DNA of 64,000 nucleotides, from contig CM069449.1 of NCBI GenBank assembly GCA_035610835.1, positions 7,276,542 through 7,340,541 of the forward strand, written 5' to 3'. Under the pieces are notes generated by a model. That model worked only from the letters and a program-made list of their open reading frames with translations. It was not told the origin of the DNA and did not search any database. This document shows, piece after piece, positions 10,101 through 19,196 of the stretch (positions are counted from its first letter, which is position 1; each line of letters opens with the position of its first letter). The stretch is from Ophiura sarsii (lineage: Eukaryota > Echinodermata > Ophiuroidea > Amphilepidida > Ophiuridae). The position numbers were made by a program, and so were the translations under genes.

Positions 10101-13100
10101 GAAATTTCTTCACTGACTCATCATTTGTAATGTGTGGAGTGAAGAAGAAATAATTTACTCAAATCGATTTATTACCCACATGATGAATTAATTTACTTAT
10201 TGATGTTTGTTTGTTTGTCTGTTTCTCTGTATCCTTTGTATTTGCTCAAGTACAAATGTTTCTAATCCTAATGTAAATGTAGTGTTCATGTGAATCCGCA
10301 TCACTTCTGTGATCTTTTGACTTTTCTCCCCAAGGTTATAACGCTTATTACTTGTGTTCTCCTTTGCTTCATTCACCATTAACACCTGTCATGTTTTGAA
10401 CAATTGAAGAAGGTTTTTGAGACCTCGACAAATGCACTTTTAGACAATGCCTTTAATCTTAATGAACACTTTAATTGGATAAAATCACCTGTTCGCATAT
10501 CCTTTAGACCAGTGGTTCTCAACCTTTTTGGCCGACGACCCCTTTTGACATTCTTGGTCAGTACCGTGAGTCTGTGACCCCCCCCCCCCAAAAAAAAGAA
10601 GAGAAAAAAACCCCAGATTTATTGAAACTGCTTGGTTTAAGATGCGAACGAGCATGAAATTGAGCATATTTGAAAGTTTCTTTCTAGTTTTTAAGCCTTT
10701 TTTTAGAGCGAAATATCAAAATGGTTCCCCAAAAAGCTATATTTATGACCCCTTCGTGACCCCCTGGAAAACCCCAAACGACCCCCATGGGGGTCACGAC
10801 CCCCAGGTTGAGAACCCCTGCTTTAGACATTATCTTTATTAAGCAGTCCGCATACGGTATATTATCTGTAAAGTTTGTTGCTTCTTGGTCTCGCTCGGTA
10901 AAAGACGATATGCATTCCTGGAGCAACCATCCAGGATCGAACCATATTACACTGCATAAACATGAATTTTAATGAAACACATTTGCTTGTGGGAGCTCTG
11001 CTATAAAACACTGTAATGAAAATGTGGTTATTAAAGTGTATTATCTTGGGTGTGTCTTGCCAACTATGTTCAATTTTGTGTGTTTTATAGAGGTTAGCTA
11101 TGTAGCCAAACAGAACGGACTACTCACCATTGAGGAGAATCTTTGCTAGAATGCATTGTTTGATTTTCATCAAAATTGTACCCTACTTCTGCTTTTTCAC
11201 ACACATTCATACAGGCGGTAGTGCTACTAGTAGGGACCAACAATCACGGGCACACAGCAGAGCAAGTAGCAGAAGGGATTGAGACTATTGTAAATTACAT
11301 ATCGGAGAAACAACCACAAGCCAAGATTATTGTACTGGTAGGTATCTAGTCCTGTTTCCCTATCTTATCTACGACTCCCCCATACCTTAGGTACAGTAGA
11401 GAAACAACCACAAGCCAAGTTTATTGTACTGGTATGTATCTAGTCTATTTCCCTGTCTTATCTATGGCTCCCCCATACCTTAGGTACAGTAGAGAAACAA
11501 CCACAAGCCAAGATTATTGTACTGGTAGGTATCTAGTATGTGTCCCTGTCATATCTACGGCTCCCCCATACTTTAAGCAAAGATGATTGTACTGGTAGGT
11601 CTCTCGTCCTGTTTCCCTGTCTTATCTATGGCTCCCCCATACCTTAGGTACAGTAGAAAATCATTGTGCATTTGAGATTGTTTCTGGTAGCTTGAAGTAT
11701 CCCCTTCATCACGGCTGTTTGACTGTCCGATTTATAATTAAAATTATGGAATAAAAAAAGATTACATAGTGGCCCAGTTATGGTTTGACCTGATTTAGGT
11801 AGCGCTAATGAATACGAGTATACGGTGAAAATTTCACGAAAATTGTAGGAGCCATTTTTAAATTATCGGCATTTTCTACTTTACACACATTTTACATGTA
11901 ACTCTATAGGAAATGTGGCCAACGAGGGCGCTATTATAGTAAATGATAATATTCAAAGCTCTATTTCTCAGAAATGGCACCAACAAATGTTCTGAAATTT
12001 CTACAAAAGATGGCCAGTATATTCAGGTACTTGAATAAGTTAAAACCAGAACCGGGCCAGCAAGTTACGGTGTTCTCAGAATAAAACGGACAAATTATGT
12101 GGGATCAAACAGCCGTGTCATCATACCTCTTCCCTTCCCTACGGATCAATGTTGCGAGGCCCTGTGCTGATGTTGGGCAAATTGTGGGATTCAACAAACA
12201 TTGATCAGGGGGGAAGTGGGAAGCACAGGCTGAAAAAGTAGGCAATACAGAAAGCTCCTTGCAGGGAAATTTGAGCATTTGGAGGGAAATTTTGACATTT
12301 GGAGGGAAATGTTACTCTTTCATTAAGAAATGCATTCCATTTTGGAGGGAAATTTAAAATCGCTTGCCGGGAAAAAACATTTTTTCAGGCCATGGCTGGG
12401 AACACTTTACATTACACCTACAAAGTGTTCAAACACTTTTTTCAAACATTGTAGTACCTTTGCGTGATTGCGAAATGAGAGAGAATGGGGTGCAACTGCA
12501 CGGTGCTTTTTTCTGTTGGATTTGGTGGTAAAGGGCTATAATGCAAACAAACAATTATCAATCATCGATCATTGTCGAGGTTGTCACTAAGCCGTCGGGT
12601 GTAGCCGGCACTCTAACAAAACAAAAAAAACAAAAAAATGTTAACTTCTTTTTTTAACAATTTGTGGATAAAATCATTTAACTGCCTCATAAAACAATAA
12701 ATTATGTAGCAGGAACCCTCAAAGTGCATTCAAAAAACCTAAAAAAACACTAAGAAGGCCTCTGGACCCCATGCCATGATCCACTGCACTTTGTTCGCTA
12801 CACTTACTCTGTTCGCCGTCATTAAAATTAACCGGCTCTCTAAATGTTGGTTAGTGACAACACTGGTCATTGTATTCACACACATTGTTATCCATTTTTT
12901 TGGATAAGTTGTTGTAGCCACTGTTATTATAATTGAGTCTACAAATGAATGATTTTTGGATTGATTGTCGAGATAGTTGTGAAAAGACTTATCATATGAT
13001 AATCAGATATGAAATCCTGAGCTCTGTATAATGAGTACAAATGGTGTTTACAATGCTTTCAAACTTTCTACTTCCAAATCCAGGCCATTCCGCCCCGGGG

Positions 13101-13335
13101 TCATTCGCCAAACCCTCTCCGAGAGAAAAACGCAGCCGTGAACCAAAAACTGAGCAAGGTACTACCGACTATACCCAAAGCAGAGCTCCTGGATGCTACA
13201 GGTGATTTTGTCCAGGCTGATGGAAGCATTGATCCTCACGACATGTACGACTATTTACACTGTACGCAGGATGGCTACCGCAGGATATTTGAGCCGCTAC
13301 AGGTCAGGCTTGAAGAAATATTGTCATCAAAATGA
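4101..13335 (+). CDS. PAFAH1B2: Platelet-activating factor acetylhydrolase 1B catalytic subunit (alpha2/alpha1 type), 5' exon(s) missing
   Basis: Four exons (4101-4196, 4843-4959, 11215-11337, 13084-13335) join in phase 0 to give 195 residues plus stop, close to the family's length minus its N-terminal part. This is the alpha subunit of the intracellular acetylhydrolase that removes the acetyl group of platelet-activating factor and binds LIS1. All SGNH-hydrolase blocks are visible: the nucleophile in LLLGDSLIQLM (exon 1), LNFGIGGD (exon 2), VGTNNH (exon 3), and the Asp-x-x-His of MYDYLHCT (exon 4, 13249-13260). Also typical are VLWRLHNGELE and NPLREKNAAVN. The N-terminal segment before HERYVAATKD should lie in an upstream exon, which I did not find in 1-4100. 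Introns carry many repeats, including a Penelope-like element. PAFAH1B2 and PAFAH1B3 are vertebrate duplicates, so the symbol marks the family only. Confidence 0.92.
4259..4493. mobile_element. Small inverted-repeat element in a PAFAH1B intron
   Basis: The ends CCCTGTTTTACAGG and CCCGTAAAACAGGG are mirror images, and each is followed inward by a GACCGACCC/GTCCGTCCG segment of the family also seen at 439-1772. There is no ORF. A second GCCTGACCGACTCATTTTTT segment at 4512 suggests a broken relative directly downstream. Confidence 0.45.
4843..4959 (+). CDS. PAFAH1B2: PAFAH1B exon with GIGGD block
   Basis: The acceptor is CCATCAG|TTATGG and the donor AAG|GTAGGT. The 39 codons read LWKEMFEPIHCLNFGIGGD and on through QHVLWRLHNGELE to IKPK. 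The glycine-rich block forms part of the oxyanion hole in SGNH hydrolases. Confidence 0.92.
5030..5098 (-). repeat. tRNA-derived SINE head
   Basis: On the minus strand GAGTTGGTAGAGTGCTGATC (A box) is followed by CACGTTCAAATCCTGGATGG (B box and T-arm) and CAGTGAC. The related plus-strand copy at 10034-10100 shares the T-arm and the GGTCAGTGA end. It directly abuts the element starting at 5101. Confidence 0.55.
5101..5329. mobile_element. MITE, AACACTTTCC family, copy 1
   Basis: It begins AACACTTTCCACGCGG and ends ACATGGAAAGTGCT. A longer relative at 24055-24540 shares the internal CATATTTGGAAT, TAGTATTGGTTC and GACTTTGAAAGTTGGGAAA segments. There is no coding. The Penelope-like element inserted 5 bases beyond its right end. 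Confidence 0.6.
5346..6473 (-). repeat. Pseudo-LTR copy 1 (3' terminal repeat of the Penelope-like element)
   Basis: It matches 8819-9953 base for base by eye, apart from a G run that is about 7 bases shorter (near 5965-5982). It spans the GIY-YIG coding end, the untranslated end and the hammerhead-like hairpin. Confidence 0.9.
5421..5459 (-). ncRNA. Hammerhead-like hairpin in pseudo-LTR copy 1
   Basis: On the minus strand there is CGATAAAG, then a perfect 6-bp hairpin (GATTCT/AGAATC with GTT loop), then CGAAAC and GTCAGGTC. The stem II plus GAAA-GTC part fits the minimal hammerheads known from Penelope-like elements. The 5' core reads CGATAAA instead of the consensus CTGATGA, so it may be a variant or an inactive ribozyme. 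Confidence 0.45.
6002..8728 (-). CDS. Penelope-like element polyprotein: reverse transcriptase and GIY-YIG endonuclease
   Basis: This 908-codon ORF is uninterrupted. In order it has: a proline- and glutamate-rich stretch (about 165-180); a KPADKGSAVVVMDRQKY block (about 300), usual at the start of Penelope-type reverse transcriptases; YLLPKIHKPG and GRPIISG (about 375); FDVKSLYTNIP with the first catalytic Asp (about 448); and RYIDDIFFVW, the YxDD box (about 545). After it come a Cys/His-rich segment (CVVC...H) and the GIY-YIG nuclease, VIYLLSCRVCGVQYVGET with KKRFYGHR (about 810-840). The enzyme nicks DNA and copies its RNA at the nick. The minus strand has TTTATTTCAG just before AATCTCCGG (acceptor at 8660-8661), so the true start could be in an upstream exon; otherwise MSNPLSLF, 14 codons in, is a likely start. 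All key residues seem present, so it may be active. Confidence 0.93.
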   Translation of the reverse strand: MFYLFIVLHPSCHIMSNPLSLFQNLRKLKQKSLRYSFHRDNYRFYSHARIIPTGLRLNCTPALGTLPPQLQSEWNRVLYSASIRLINILSVHCESALDHLNEDIVKLQLELENCCSDAQFLQFTNEINGCLSRQGTELMNTRNKKVSGLLEKQKRHKHRRFRRPPPPEPEPEPAASTVINLSSSTLSDAEHKLLSRGLKFCPTPPDVNQVELSEDLTQYYRRIRLKEFFLDAPPSVPEPFYKKSTWVPPKNRVPALETYVQVVSTQVNNSEQVSRRSHDNIPREERQALNSIRLRTDIIIKPADKGSAVVVMDRQKYIDEAMRHLDNRIHYAVLDSDPTNTFSQQIQHTLDDMHQRHELSDKAFEFLSPKDCSAARFYLLPKIHKPGNPGRPIISGNGSPTEHISLFVDNFIKPLVPQVPSYIHDTPDFLRKLEAIKNQVPSTAIIGTFDVKSLYTNIPHQEGIEASRAALAKIGHSSPPIPDIECLMNHVLTKNNFTFMDRTYLQVHGTAMGTRMAPSWACLFMSRLEEQLLAEAPCRPWIWLRYIDDIFFVWTSDESSLLTFIDHMNSFHRTIKFTSDYSHQQAHFLDVTIQKAENGILSTDLFTKPTDTHQYLHASSCHPRHCKTGIAYSQALRLRRICSNESRFSYHAQNLKKHLVTRGHSSTKVQQAIKKVHSLPRATVLQEKPRNQDPTPKIPLVTTFHPNLPPLRHITNTNHHILHTSDRLRRAVPDIPILAYRRPRNLRDMLVRATIPPLTDDSLPTQHGTSKCESTSRCVVCREHIKEGDSFTSHTTHATYKTKGHITCTTSNVIYLLSCRVCGVQYVGETKNSLKKRFYGHRSTVNTNKPPVGHHFNLPNHTMSDMILQGIESLGSRSEVVRLSREKLWMKRLLTIQPHGLNIQEGND
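8894..8932 (-). ncRNA. Hammerhead-like hairpin in pseudo-LTR copy 2
   Basis: It is identical to the motif at 5421-5459, 3473 bases away, with the same stem and the same deviation in the CTGATGA box. In the tandem arrangement the two motifs bracket the full-length unit, as expected if cleavage released unit-length RNA. Confidence 0.45.
9482..9953 (-). pseudogene. Truncated GIY-YIG coding end in the upstream Penelope copy
   Basis: The same frame as the C-terminal part of the full ORF is open here, from the Cys/His-rich segment through VCGVQYVGETKNSLKKRFYG to the stop. There is no reverse transcriptase, so this is only the coding tail of a truncated copy. Confidence 0.85.
10034..10100 (+). repeat. 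tRNA-derived SINE fragment / tRNA pseudogene
   Basis: Clear pol III boxes are present: TTAGTTCAGTTGGTAGAGCG (D-arm, A box) and a perfect 5-bp T-arm CCAGGTTCAAATCCTGG (B box). CTGACT at the start can pair with GGTCAG at the end. The anticodon arm is shortened, so it is not a functional tRNA. It lies just outside the Penelope-like insertion. Confidence 0.6.
10101..10509. other. Intronic sequence without recognised content
   Basis: This is plain PAFAH1B intron between the SINE fragment and the next MITE. I see no exon or repeat with clear borders. The last 8 bases are the left target duplication of that MITE. Confidence 0.4.
10510..10820. mobile_element. hAT-type MITE with perfect 8-bp target duplication
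   Basis: The ends CAGTGGTTCTCAACC and GGTTGAGAACCCCTG are inverted repeats of the CAGTGGTTCTCAACC type widespread among animal hAT elements. CTTTAGAC is repeated exactly on both sides (10502-10509 and 10821-10828). It is 311 bp, non-coding, with GACCCC/GGGGTC-rich arms. Confidence 0.88.
11215..11337 (+). CDS. PAFAH1B2: PAFAH1B exon with GTNNH block
   Basis: The acceptor is CATACAG|GCGGTA and the donor CTG|GTAGGT. The 41 codons contain VLLVGTNNHGHTAEQVAEGI (Asn of the SGNH set at 11239-11244) and end SEKQPQAKIIVL. The last 30 or so bases and the donor are copied several more times just downstream (see the tandem repeat there). Confidence 0.92.
11305..11600 (+). repeat. Tandem repeat (about 93 bp) copying an exon end and its splice donor
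   Basis: The last 33 bases of the PAFAH1B exon (GAGAAACAACCACAAGCCAA onward) and about 60 bases of intron recur at 11399 and 11492, with a partial copy at 11575. Each copy keeps a CTGGTAGGT or CTGGTATGT donor-like site, and the intron part includes CTCCCCCATACCTTAGGTACAG. A cut AG precedes each copied exon tail, so cryptic splicing is conceivable. Confidence 0.85.
11700..12130. mobile_element. Probable MITE in PAFAH1B intron
   Basis: ATCACGGCTGTTTGA near 11709 is mirrored by TCAAACAGCCGTGTCAT near 12106. GTCCG/CGGAC also pair inside. No target duplication was found, so the borders are approximate. Nothing in it is coding. Confidence 0.4.
12235..12350 (+). repeat. Short tandem repeat, GGAGGGAAATTT type
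   Basis: AGGGAAATTTGAGCATTTGG, GGGAAATTTTGACATTTGG and GGGAAATGTTAC follow one another with a period of about 24 bases, then a looser copy. Intronic, with no other signal. Confidence 0.5.
12585..12860 (-). mobile_element. Relic of the CAGGGTTCTAGC hAT-type MITE family
   Basis: It shares long segments with the intact copies at 41011-41328 and 53333-53639: CAATTTGTGGATAAAATCAT, CTGCCTCATAAAACAA, CAGGAACCCTCAA, AAGAAGGCCTCTGGA, CATGATCCACTGCACTTTGT and TTCGCCGTCA. The terminal CAGGGTTCTAGC ends are gone. Confidence 0.75.
13084..13335 (+). CDS. PAFAH1B2: PAFAH1B last exon with Asp-x-x-His
   Basis: The acceptor is AAATCCAG|GCCATT. The 83 codons begin AIPPRGHSPNPLREKNAAVN and include DATGDFVQADGSIDPHDM, then DYLHCT with the catalytic Asp and His. 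The stop TGA is at 13333-13335, after EEILSSK. Confidence 0.92.
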   Translation, partial: AIPPRGHSPNPLREKNAAVNQKLSKVLPTIPKAELLDATGDFVQADGSIDPHDMYDYLHCTQDGYRRIFEPLQVRLEEILSSK

Positions 13336-13849
13336 ACAGCTTGTATGGGGCTAAAGGTGTGGTCAACATTTTAGGTTATATTTTGTATGTATGTGTATTT
13401 TACATAAGGCTAAGTATGCACATTATTTTATACTAGCATTAGCCATTTTACTTTTTGTAGATCGTACATAATAATAATAAGGTTATCATTGTTTTCGGGG
13501 CGACTGTTGAATCCAACATACATTTATGAAAACGATGTTAGATTTGAATCAAGTCCACGGCGGAATAAAACGTAACAACACTATTTAAGCAAGATTTGTA
13601 TCTAGTCTAGGATGTATGTTGCATTACGCAGTTGCGCCTTATTTTCATTCCAAATTAATGAATGGTAGTGATGGTCTTTGGACCAAAACTCAAATCTCTG
13701 TTATCGCCTTCATACAGGAGGATTGTGACATTTGTCCATTGGCTAATATGAAATGACTTCAAGTTTAAATAATTTGTGCAGATGATTAAAGTATTTAGGT
13801 TCATACATTTGAAATTTGCGTGCGCAGGTTTTCAGACAACCTCCCCTTT
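13336..13849 (+). other. PAFAH1B 3' untranslated region and downstream sequence
   Basis: AT-rich sequence follows the stop codon. An AATAAA at 13564-13569 is the best candidate poly(A) signal. I cannot tell where the transcript ends, and I see no further coding. Confidence 0.45.
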
Positions 13850-13990
13850 TTACAGGCCCCCCCCCCTCTCTCAAATTTCTGATTCGGCAGCACATTTCCC
13901 AATTTTTTGTGTGGAAAAAACCAAAAAACGCTGGACCGACCGACCCTACCTGGGAGGTCAGTTTGCCCGTAGAACGTGGCCCTAATGATA
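13850..13990. repeat. GACCGACCCTACCTG repeat-family fragment
   Basis: A CCGACCGACCCTACCTGG segment is followed by GGTCAGTTTGCCCGTAGAAC. A close relative lies at 17935-17995 and looser ones are inside the elements at 439, 4259 and 21007. It is probably one end of a DNA transposon family. Confidence 0.5.
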
Positions 13991-14036
13991 TAATAGGTCA
14001 CTCATACTCATAACTTAATGGAGTTCAATACTTCTA

Positions 14037-14960
14037 TTGTGTTTGGTTAATTATTTGCAATGCATGGCGTAATCTGCAATTTTATTTTGAGATGTATTTT
14101 TCAATTGCACAAGAACAATGTCTTGTTTGAATAAGTCATGTAATTCATTCTGTAACTGTAGGGTGTTTTTAAGACCAGGGGAGCCCATGCACGCGGCGCT
14201 AACACGAAACCACGCAACGCGCAATATCATGCAATTCTAGTGACGTTTTGAGGCAAATTTGACCGTATTTGAAGATTTTTCAGTAAATAAATACATGACG
14301 GTTTTCAGCCATTTATAGCTTATAACCCGTCTTGGATCCACATCTATTATCAGTACAACGTTCACAGCTTTTAGTTGAAAAACGAGGGAGCCTTTCAGTG
14401 ATATCCACATACATAGAACATTACATGAATTATATAGAATGATGATTAATTATTCTGCTTAAAATAAACTTTATGATTATGCACAACATTGTCATACAGA
14501 TTTGATCAATTAGCAAAAACTCTATTGACATCGAAACCATCAACTTGTAATTAATTGTGTGTGTTACAATGAGATGTGTGTGTAAAATGTGGTGATTGAA
14601 TTTGCTGGCCATTGTTTCTGGAGATACATGTAACACAGTTGAGTCTTGTGTTGATGTAAGCTGTGTGTAATCTTGTATTAATACATAAAACAGTGTCACA
14701 GGTAAATTGTACTAGAAATGTATAATCAATTTTACAATGCTAATAAACTACTGTATGCTTTTACACATGTATTTATGTAGTATCACTGCATTTGTTAACA
14801 TGACAGTTTACTATCAAACTGCAGACACTGCTCTGACCGCAGACACTGATCCGACAGCAGACCGTCTGCGATCTCCCGATAGGTGCAAACGCACTTTGTC
14901 ATATTTATACACAAAATACACATAAACATCCTTCGTTATGTGTAAAGGTTATTGCAGAAC
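14037..14960 (+). repeat. Segmental duplication, unit 1
   Basis: About 0.9 kb recurs, diverged, at 15310-16110. Shared stretches include TTTTGAGATGTATTTTTCA (TTTTGGGATG in unit 2), AGCAAAAACTCTATTGACAT, TTTGCTGGCCATTGTTTC, TTGATGTAAGCTGTGTGTAA and TGTAAAGGTTATTGC. No protein is supported in either unit. Unit 1 also has an ACTGCAGACACTG-type short repeat near 14820. Confidence 0.75.
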
Positions 14961-15138
14961 ACAGAGAAGACCCTACAGTGAGGGCGCTTGTATTTATAAT
15001 AGGAACTCTGCAGACGACGGTGGACACGAACGGCTGTTAATTTTGAATTTCCGTTGGTTTCAATGTAACAATGAATTTTGATTATATGACCCCATACAAT
15101 TCATCACACGTTGGAACTAAATTATTTCATCCTAAAAC

Positions 15139-15166
15139 CACTGTGGATGGCTAGCCATCCACAGTG
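15139..15166. repeat. Perfect 28-bp palindrome
   Basis: CACTGTGGATGGCT is followed at once by its exact reverse complement, with no loop. It lies between the two duplicated segments. No matching binding site is known to me. Confidence 0.8.
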
Positions 15167-15309
15167 TCAGTATCATTTTTTGAATTTAAACCGTTGTTAA
15201 GCGTTCGTCCATTCACTTGATCACGTAACTTCGTTCGCATATTTTAACCTGAATATTCGTGAATACGCCCGTGTCCAGCGTCATCTGGAACTCTGTAACT
15301 ACTGTAAGT

Positions 15310-16110
15310 TAATGGAATTCTTTAATCATTTCTTTGAGTGCAATGCACAGCAAAATTTGCCACTTCTTTTTGGGATGTATTTTTCAGTTGCACTGGGTTT
15401 TGTTTGAATAAGTCATGTTATTAAGATTAAGCACAACTTTGCCATAAATAACACAGATTTGATCGATTAGCAAAAACTCTATTGACATCGAAACAATCAA
15501 CTTGTAATTAATTGTGTGTGTTACAATGAGATTTGTGTGTAAAATGTGGTGATTGGATTTGCTGGCCATTGTTTCAGGTGATACATGTAACACAGTTGAG
15601 TCTTGTTTTGATGTAAGCTGTGTGTAATTTTGTATTAATACATAAAACACAGTGTCATGGGTAAATTGTATTAGGAATGTATAATCAATTTTACAATGCT
15701 ATAAAACTACCGTATGCTTTTACACATGTTTACAGTCACAGCAAGAAGGTGCAGTTGTCTCTCAAAGAAAAAGTTGAGATCTTAATACCAACAAAAGGAG
15801 CTGCTTCCGGAATGCTTTAAAATGACACCTTTGTGGTTAAGATTGGATACGGCTTTCTGATTTTCGGAAGAAAAATTACTTTAAAATTGGCTGTATTCTC
15901 TTTGTTTTTCCATGCCTAATTCCATTAATGTCCCAGAATGCATTTGGCTGAAAACTGCACCCTCTTTTGCCTGGACAGTACACAAATATGTTTTTATTTA
16001 GTAGCACTGTGTTTGTGACGGTGATAGGGATGGTTGGTAGATACATGTTAAATGTAAAGGTTATTGCGGAACAAAGAGGGGACCCTGCATTGAGGGTGCT
16101 TTTATTTTAA
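15310..16110 (+). repeat. Segmental duplication, unit 2
   Basis: It matches 14037-14960 in order, with insertions and deletions. The sequence near 15725-15970 has no counterpart in unit 1. It is a tandem duplication rather than a transposon: no inverted ends or target duplication are visible. Confidence 0.7.
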
Positions 16111-16184
16111 TGGGAGTAATAACTAATGTAAGTTAATAGGATGCTTTAATCACTTCTTTGAGGCACTGATGTCAAAACACCTTA

Positions 16185-16240
16185 TTTGGTTGCAATATCC
16201 CTGTATTTGGTTGCAATACCACCATATTTGGTTGCAGGAT
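16185..16240 (+). repeat. TATTTGGTTGCA short tandem repeat
   Basis: TATTTGGTTGCAATA occurs at about 16184 and 16202, and TATTTGGTTGCAGG at about 16225, spaced about 20 bases apart. Non-coding. Confidence 0.6.
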
Positions 16241-16479
16241 GAAATTGTAATTGTTGACTGGAAGTATTGCCTGGATACAAAGGTTCAAGTCAGTGTATTA
16301 TATGTTTCAAAATGCAACACTAATAAAAGTCATGCTACGTCCAGTATCGAGACTGTTAGTGTTTCATCATACTCCAATATTTTGGGTATGGTAGTTTTAT
16401 CAATAAACCTACAGCTACTATTTGAAATTGCCTGCAGATTTGTATAACAGGGATCAACAAAATATGGGGTTCAAACATC

Positions 16480-16862
16480 TTAAAGGCATATGATGTGATC
16501 TTTTCCAAGTAGCGCCCTCTATCATTGATTTTTACTATGAAAGCAGATTTTCTTGCAGATTTGCATTTTTGATCATAAATCATAAACATCTTCCAAGTTA
16601 CAGATCGATATGATTCCTAATTACTTCAAAATCATGGTTTGAAAATAGATTGTACTGCTACGGTACAATCTATTTTTCAAATTTTACTCTAAATTCACTC
16701 TGAAACAATGATTTTGAGGTTATTAGGAATCGTATCTCTCCGTAACTTGGAATATATTTATGATTTATGATCAGAAAAGCAAATCTGCAAGAAAATCTGC
16801 TTCCAATTTTTTTTCAACGATTGAGGGCGTCCCCTGGAAAAGATCACATAATATACCTTTAA
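16480..16862. mobile_element. MITE with TTAA target (piggyBac/Kolobok-like)
   Basis: TTAAAGGCATATGATGTGAT at the left mirrors TTAAAGGTATATTATGTGAT at the right, then CTTTTCCA on both sides. The arms stay complementary almost to the centre, around a loop-proximal ATTGTACTGCTACGGTACAAT. TTAA is at both ends (16480-16483 and 16859-16862). The class is inferred from the TTAA target only. Confidence 0.8.
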
Positions 16863-17149
16863 CTTTCAGGACATCAGCTAACTACTGAAATTGTTTTTAG
16901 TGTTTGGTTAACAGGCCTTAATAGTTTGCTGGATTAAAAAAGAATCCTTACATGTGAATAATGCTTCTGACCAAAATTTGACCAAATTGGGATCGCCTGT
17001 AATTTGATGTGGGCTTGAACAAAAATCATTGTGGATGAAAGATCACTTCCAGATTCACACAGTATAGGCATTCCTATTGGAAGCACGTCTAAAGCATAGG
17101 ATACTCAAATATTACATACATTATTTCTGTATGTTGTGCCTGACAGCCT

Positions 17150-17335
17150 GATGGCCCTTCAGCATGTATAAAATAAACCGGTTATAGGAAGTGTTGCTTT
17201 ATACATGTTCAGGGCAAGAGCATTTACAAGATTTGATAGGTGTGTTTTTGGCCCATTAACATGTTTACAGCAGACTGCCCAAATGTTATACATAGGGTTT
17301 ATTAATTTATACATGCTGAAGGGCCAGATGGAGAT
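17150..17335. mobile_element. Small MITE, about 0.19 kb
   Basis: CTGATGGCCCTTCAGCATGT at the left mirrors ACATGCTGAAGGGCCAGATG at the right, followed inward by ATAAAATAAACC and GGTTTATTAATTTAT. No target duplication could be fixed. Confidence 0.55.
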
Positions 17336-17390
17336 ACCAAGGTTTTTGACAGAACAGCATCGTTAAATTGCACATTTCGGATAGTGAGGT

Positions 17391-18875
17391 TGAACTTTGA
17401 TTCTTAAATGCCTAATTCTACAAACTTATACAGCTCATTGTGTGGTACCAGGTCACTCCCTACTTATGGTGACTTCACAGATAACATTGTGTATAAATTG
17501 ACTTAGCTGCCTCAAGGAGTATAAATAGACAATAGTACTAGTTGTTAAATATTGTAATTGTGTATGTTCAAGTTTAACGTGCAAATTGCATTAGTGTATA
17601 ACAAAAAACTTGCCCAATATGTTTGTATTGTATATATTTTTGTGTATAATAATTATGAGCTACATTATAAACTCTGTAGAGTAGGCTTCAATATCAAAGC
17701 CATATTATATTTTTTATTTTATCATATTGGAAAACACAGGGAGAATATGTGTTTAAAAAGGGAACAAGTAGATGTAATTACATGTAGTTGGGAAAAAAAC
17801 AGATTTATTTTTTGAGATTTACAATCGTGTTTGACACCTGGCACCAAAGATATGTCGTGCGTGACTGTGAAATGAAACCATGTTCTGAAGGCCCGAGCGA
17901 CCCATTTTTCTCTCAAAATGTTCATTTTTTGTTTACAAATTAGCCGACCGACCAATCCTACCTGAGAGGTGTGTTTGCCAGTAGAACATTTTTTGTTTCG
18001 CTTTACAATGAAAAAATATTTGTGTGCAATTATTCACCGATGCCTTAAAGGTCTTCACTCCTCATATCTTTACATCTCATTTATTTGCATAGAAGTCAAG
18101 ATGGTAATGCTATAAACTATATCATGTATTAAAGTATGAAATCTTTACCGTGTATTAGACATGGTTTTAAGCTTAAACACATGTTTAACTTTGACTTTAA
18201 ACACATCATTTAACGAAACGCAATTCTCGATTTCTAAAAATTTTAAGCACGCGTCGAACTCGCTGAAAAGTGTCTAACTCGAAACATGGGAATGGGGGTA
18301 GTTTAACTTGTGTTTAACTAAACGTTTGTACTATGGGCATGTTAGAATTTTTCTTTCGCAACACTGTGGCGCATATGTTGGGTGCATTCAAGTTGAACAA
18401 TAATAAACATACATTTTATATGCATTCCTTTAATTTCTATGGTAACCCATTTGAATCAAAATAATACCATTCCATTCAATGGCACGTTTCCAACGACTTT
18501 TTCTGTGGACGATAATCATTGTGTTTAAAAATGTGTTTTGTTAAACGTCCTGTCTTAAAGATAAACTTGTGTTTAACTTAAACATGAGTTTATAGTTAGC
18601 AAGTTTTAGGCTAAAAATCATGTTTAGTCAAATAATACGGCCCATTATGTATAGTTCTGTTCTACACTTCTTTTTTCTTCTCTTTTGTATTTTTATTTTA
18701 TTCTGTTCTACACTTGGATTAGGTCTTTTAGATGGTAATCACAGAGAAACACATCTGTATGAAAGACTTCTGATTCATGGTAGCTTTATCTGTATGGAAG
18801 ACATCCGATTCATGGTAATTTGAGGCTTGTGTGCGCACAATCAAGATTTAAACCTTCTGTTTGGTGGCTGATATT
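17391..18875. other. Intergenic stretch with scattered repeat fragments
   Basis: No gene is recognised. It holds a GACCGACCAATCCTACCTGA fragment near 17940, and a GTTTAACTAAAC / TTTAACTTGTGTTTAAC cluster (18170-18600) that recurs near 19690-19790. Those shared words suggest a low-copy repeat split by the hAT MITE that follows. Confidence 0.35.
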
Positions 18876-19196
18876 CAGTGGTGTAGCTAGGTTTTTCATA
18901 TTGGAGGGGCGAGAAATCAAAGTGAACCGACAAGACTTTACCGACGATAGAAACGCACGCATAGCACGCAAAAATGTGTGCATTTACAATTAGTGTTGCC
19001 ATGATTGAGGTACAATTTTGATGTAAACGAGCACATGCGCGCGAAAAATTGCTATCTTTGTACCAATTTGACAGTCATAATATCATATAAGTTCATGATT
19101 CCCCAATGTCAAATGAACCGACAGTGCAAATCTCAACAGACCTAAAATATTGGTGGGGCGATCGCCCCCATCGCCTCCCTTCTGGCTACGCCACTG
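18876..19196. mobile_element. hAT-type MITE with perfect 8-bp target duplication
   Basis: The ends CAGTGGTGTAGCTAGG and TGGCTACGCCACTG are inverted repeats, and CTGATATT is repeated exactly outside (18868-18875 and 19197-19204). It is 321 bp. A GGGGCGATCGCCCC palindrome sits near the right end. Non-coding. Confidence 0.88.
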
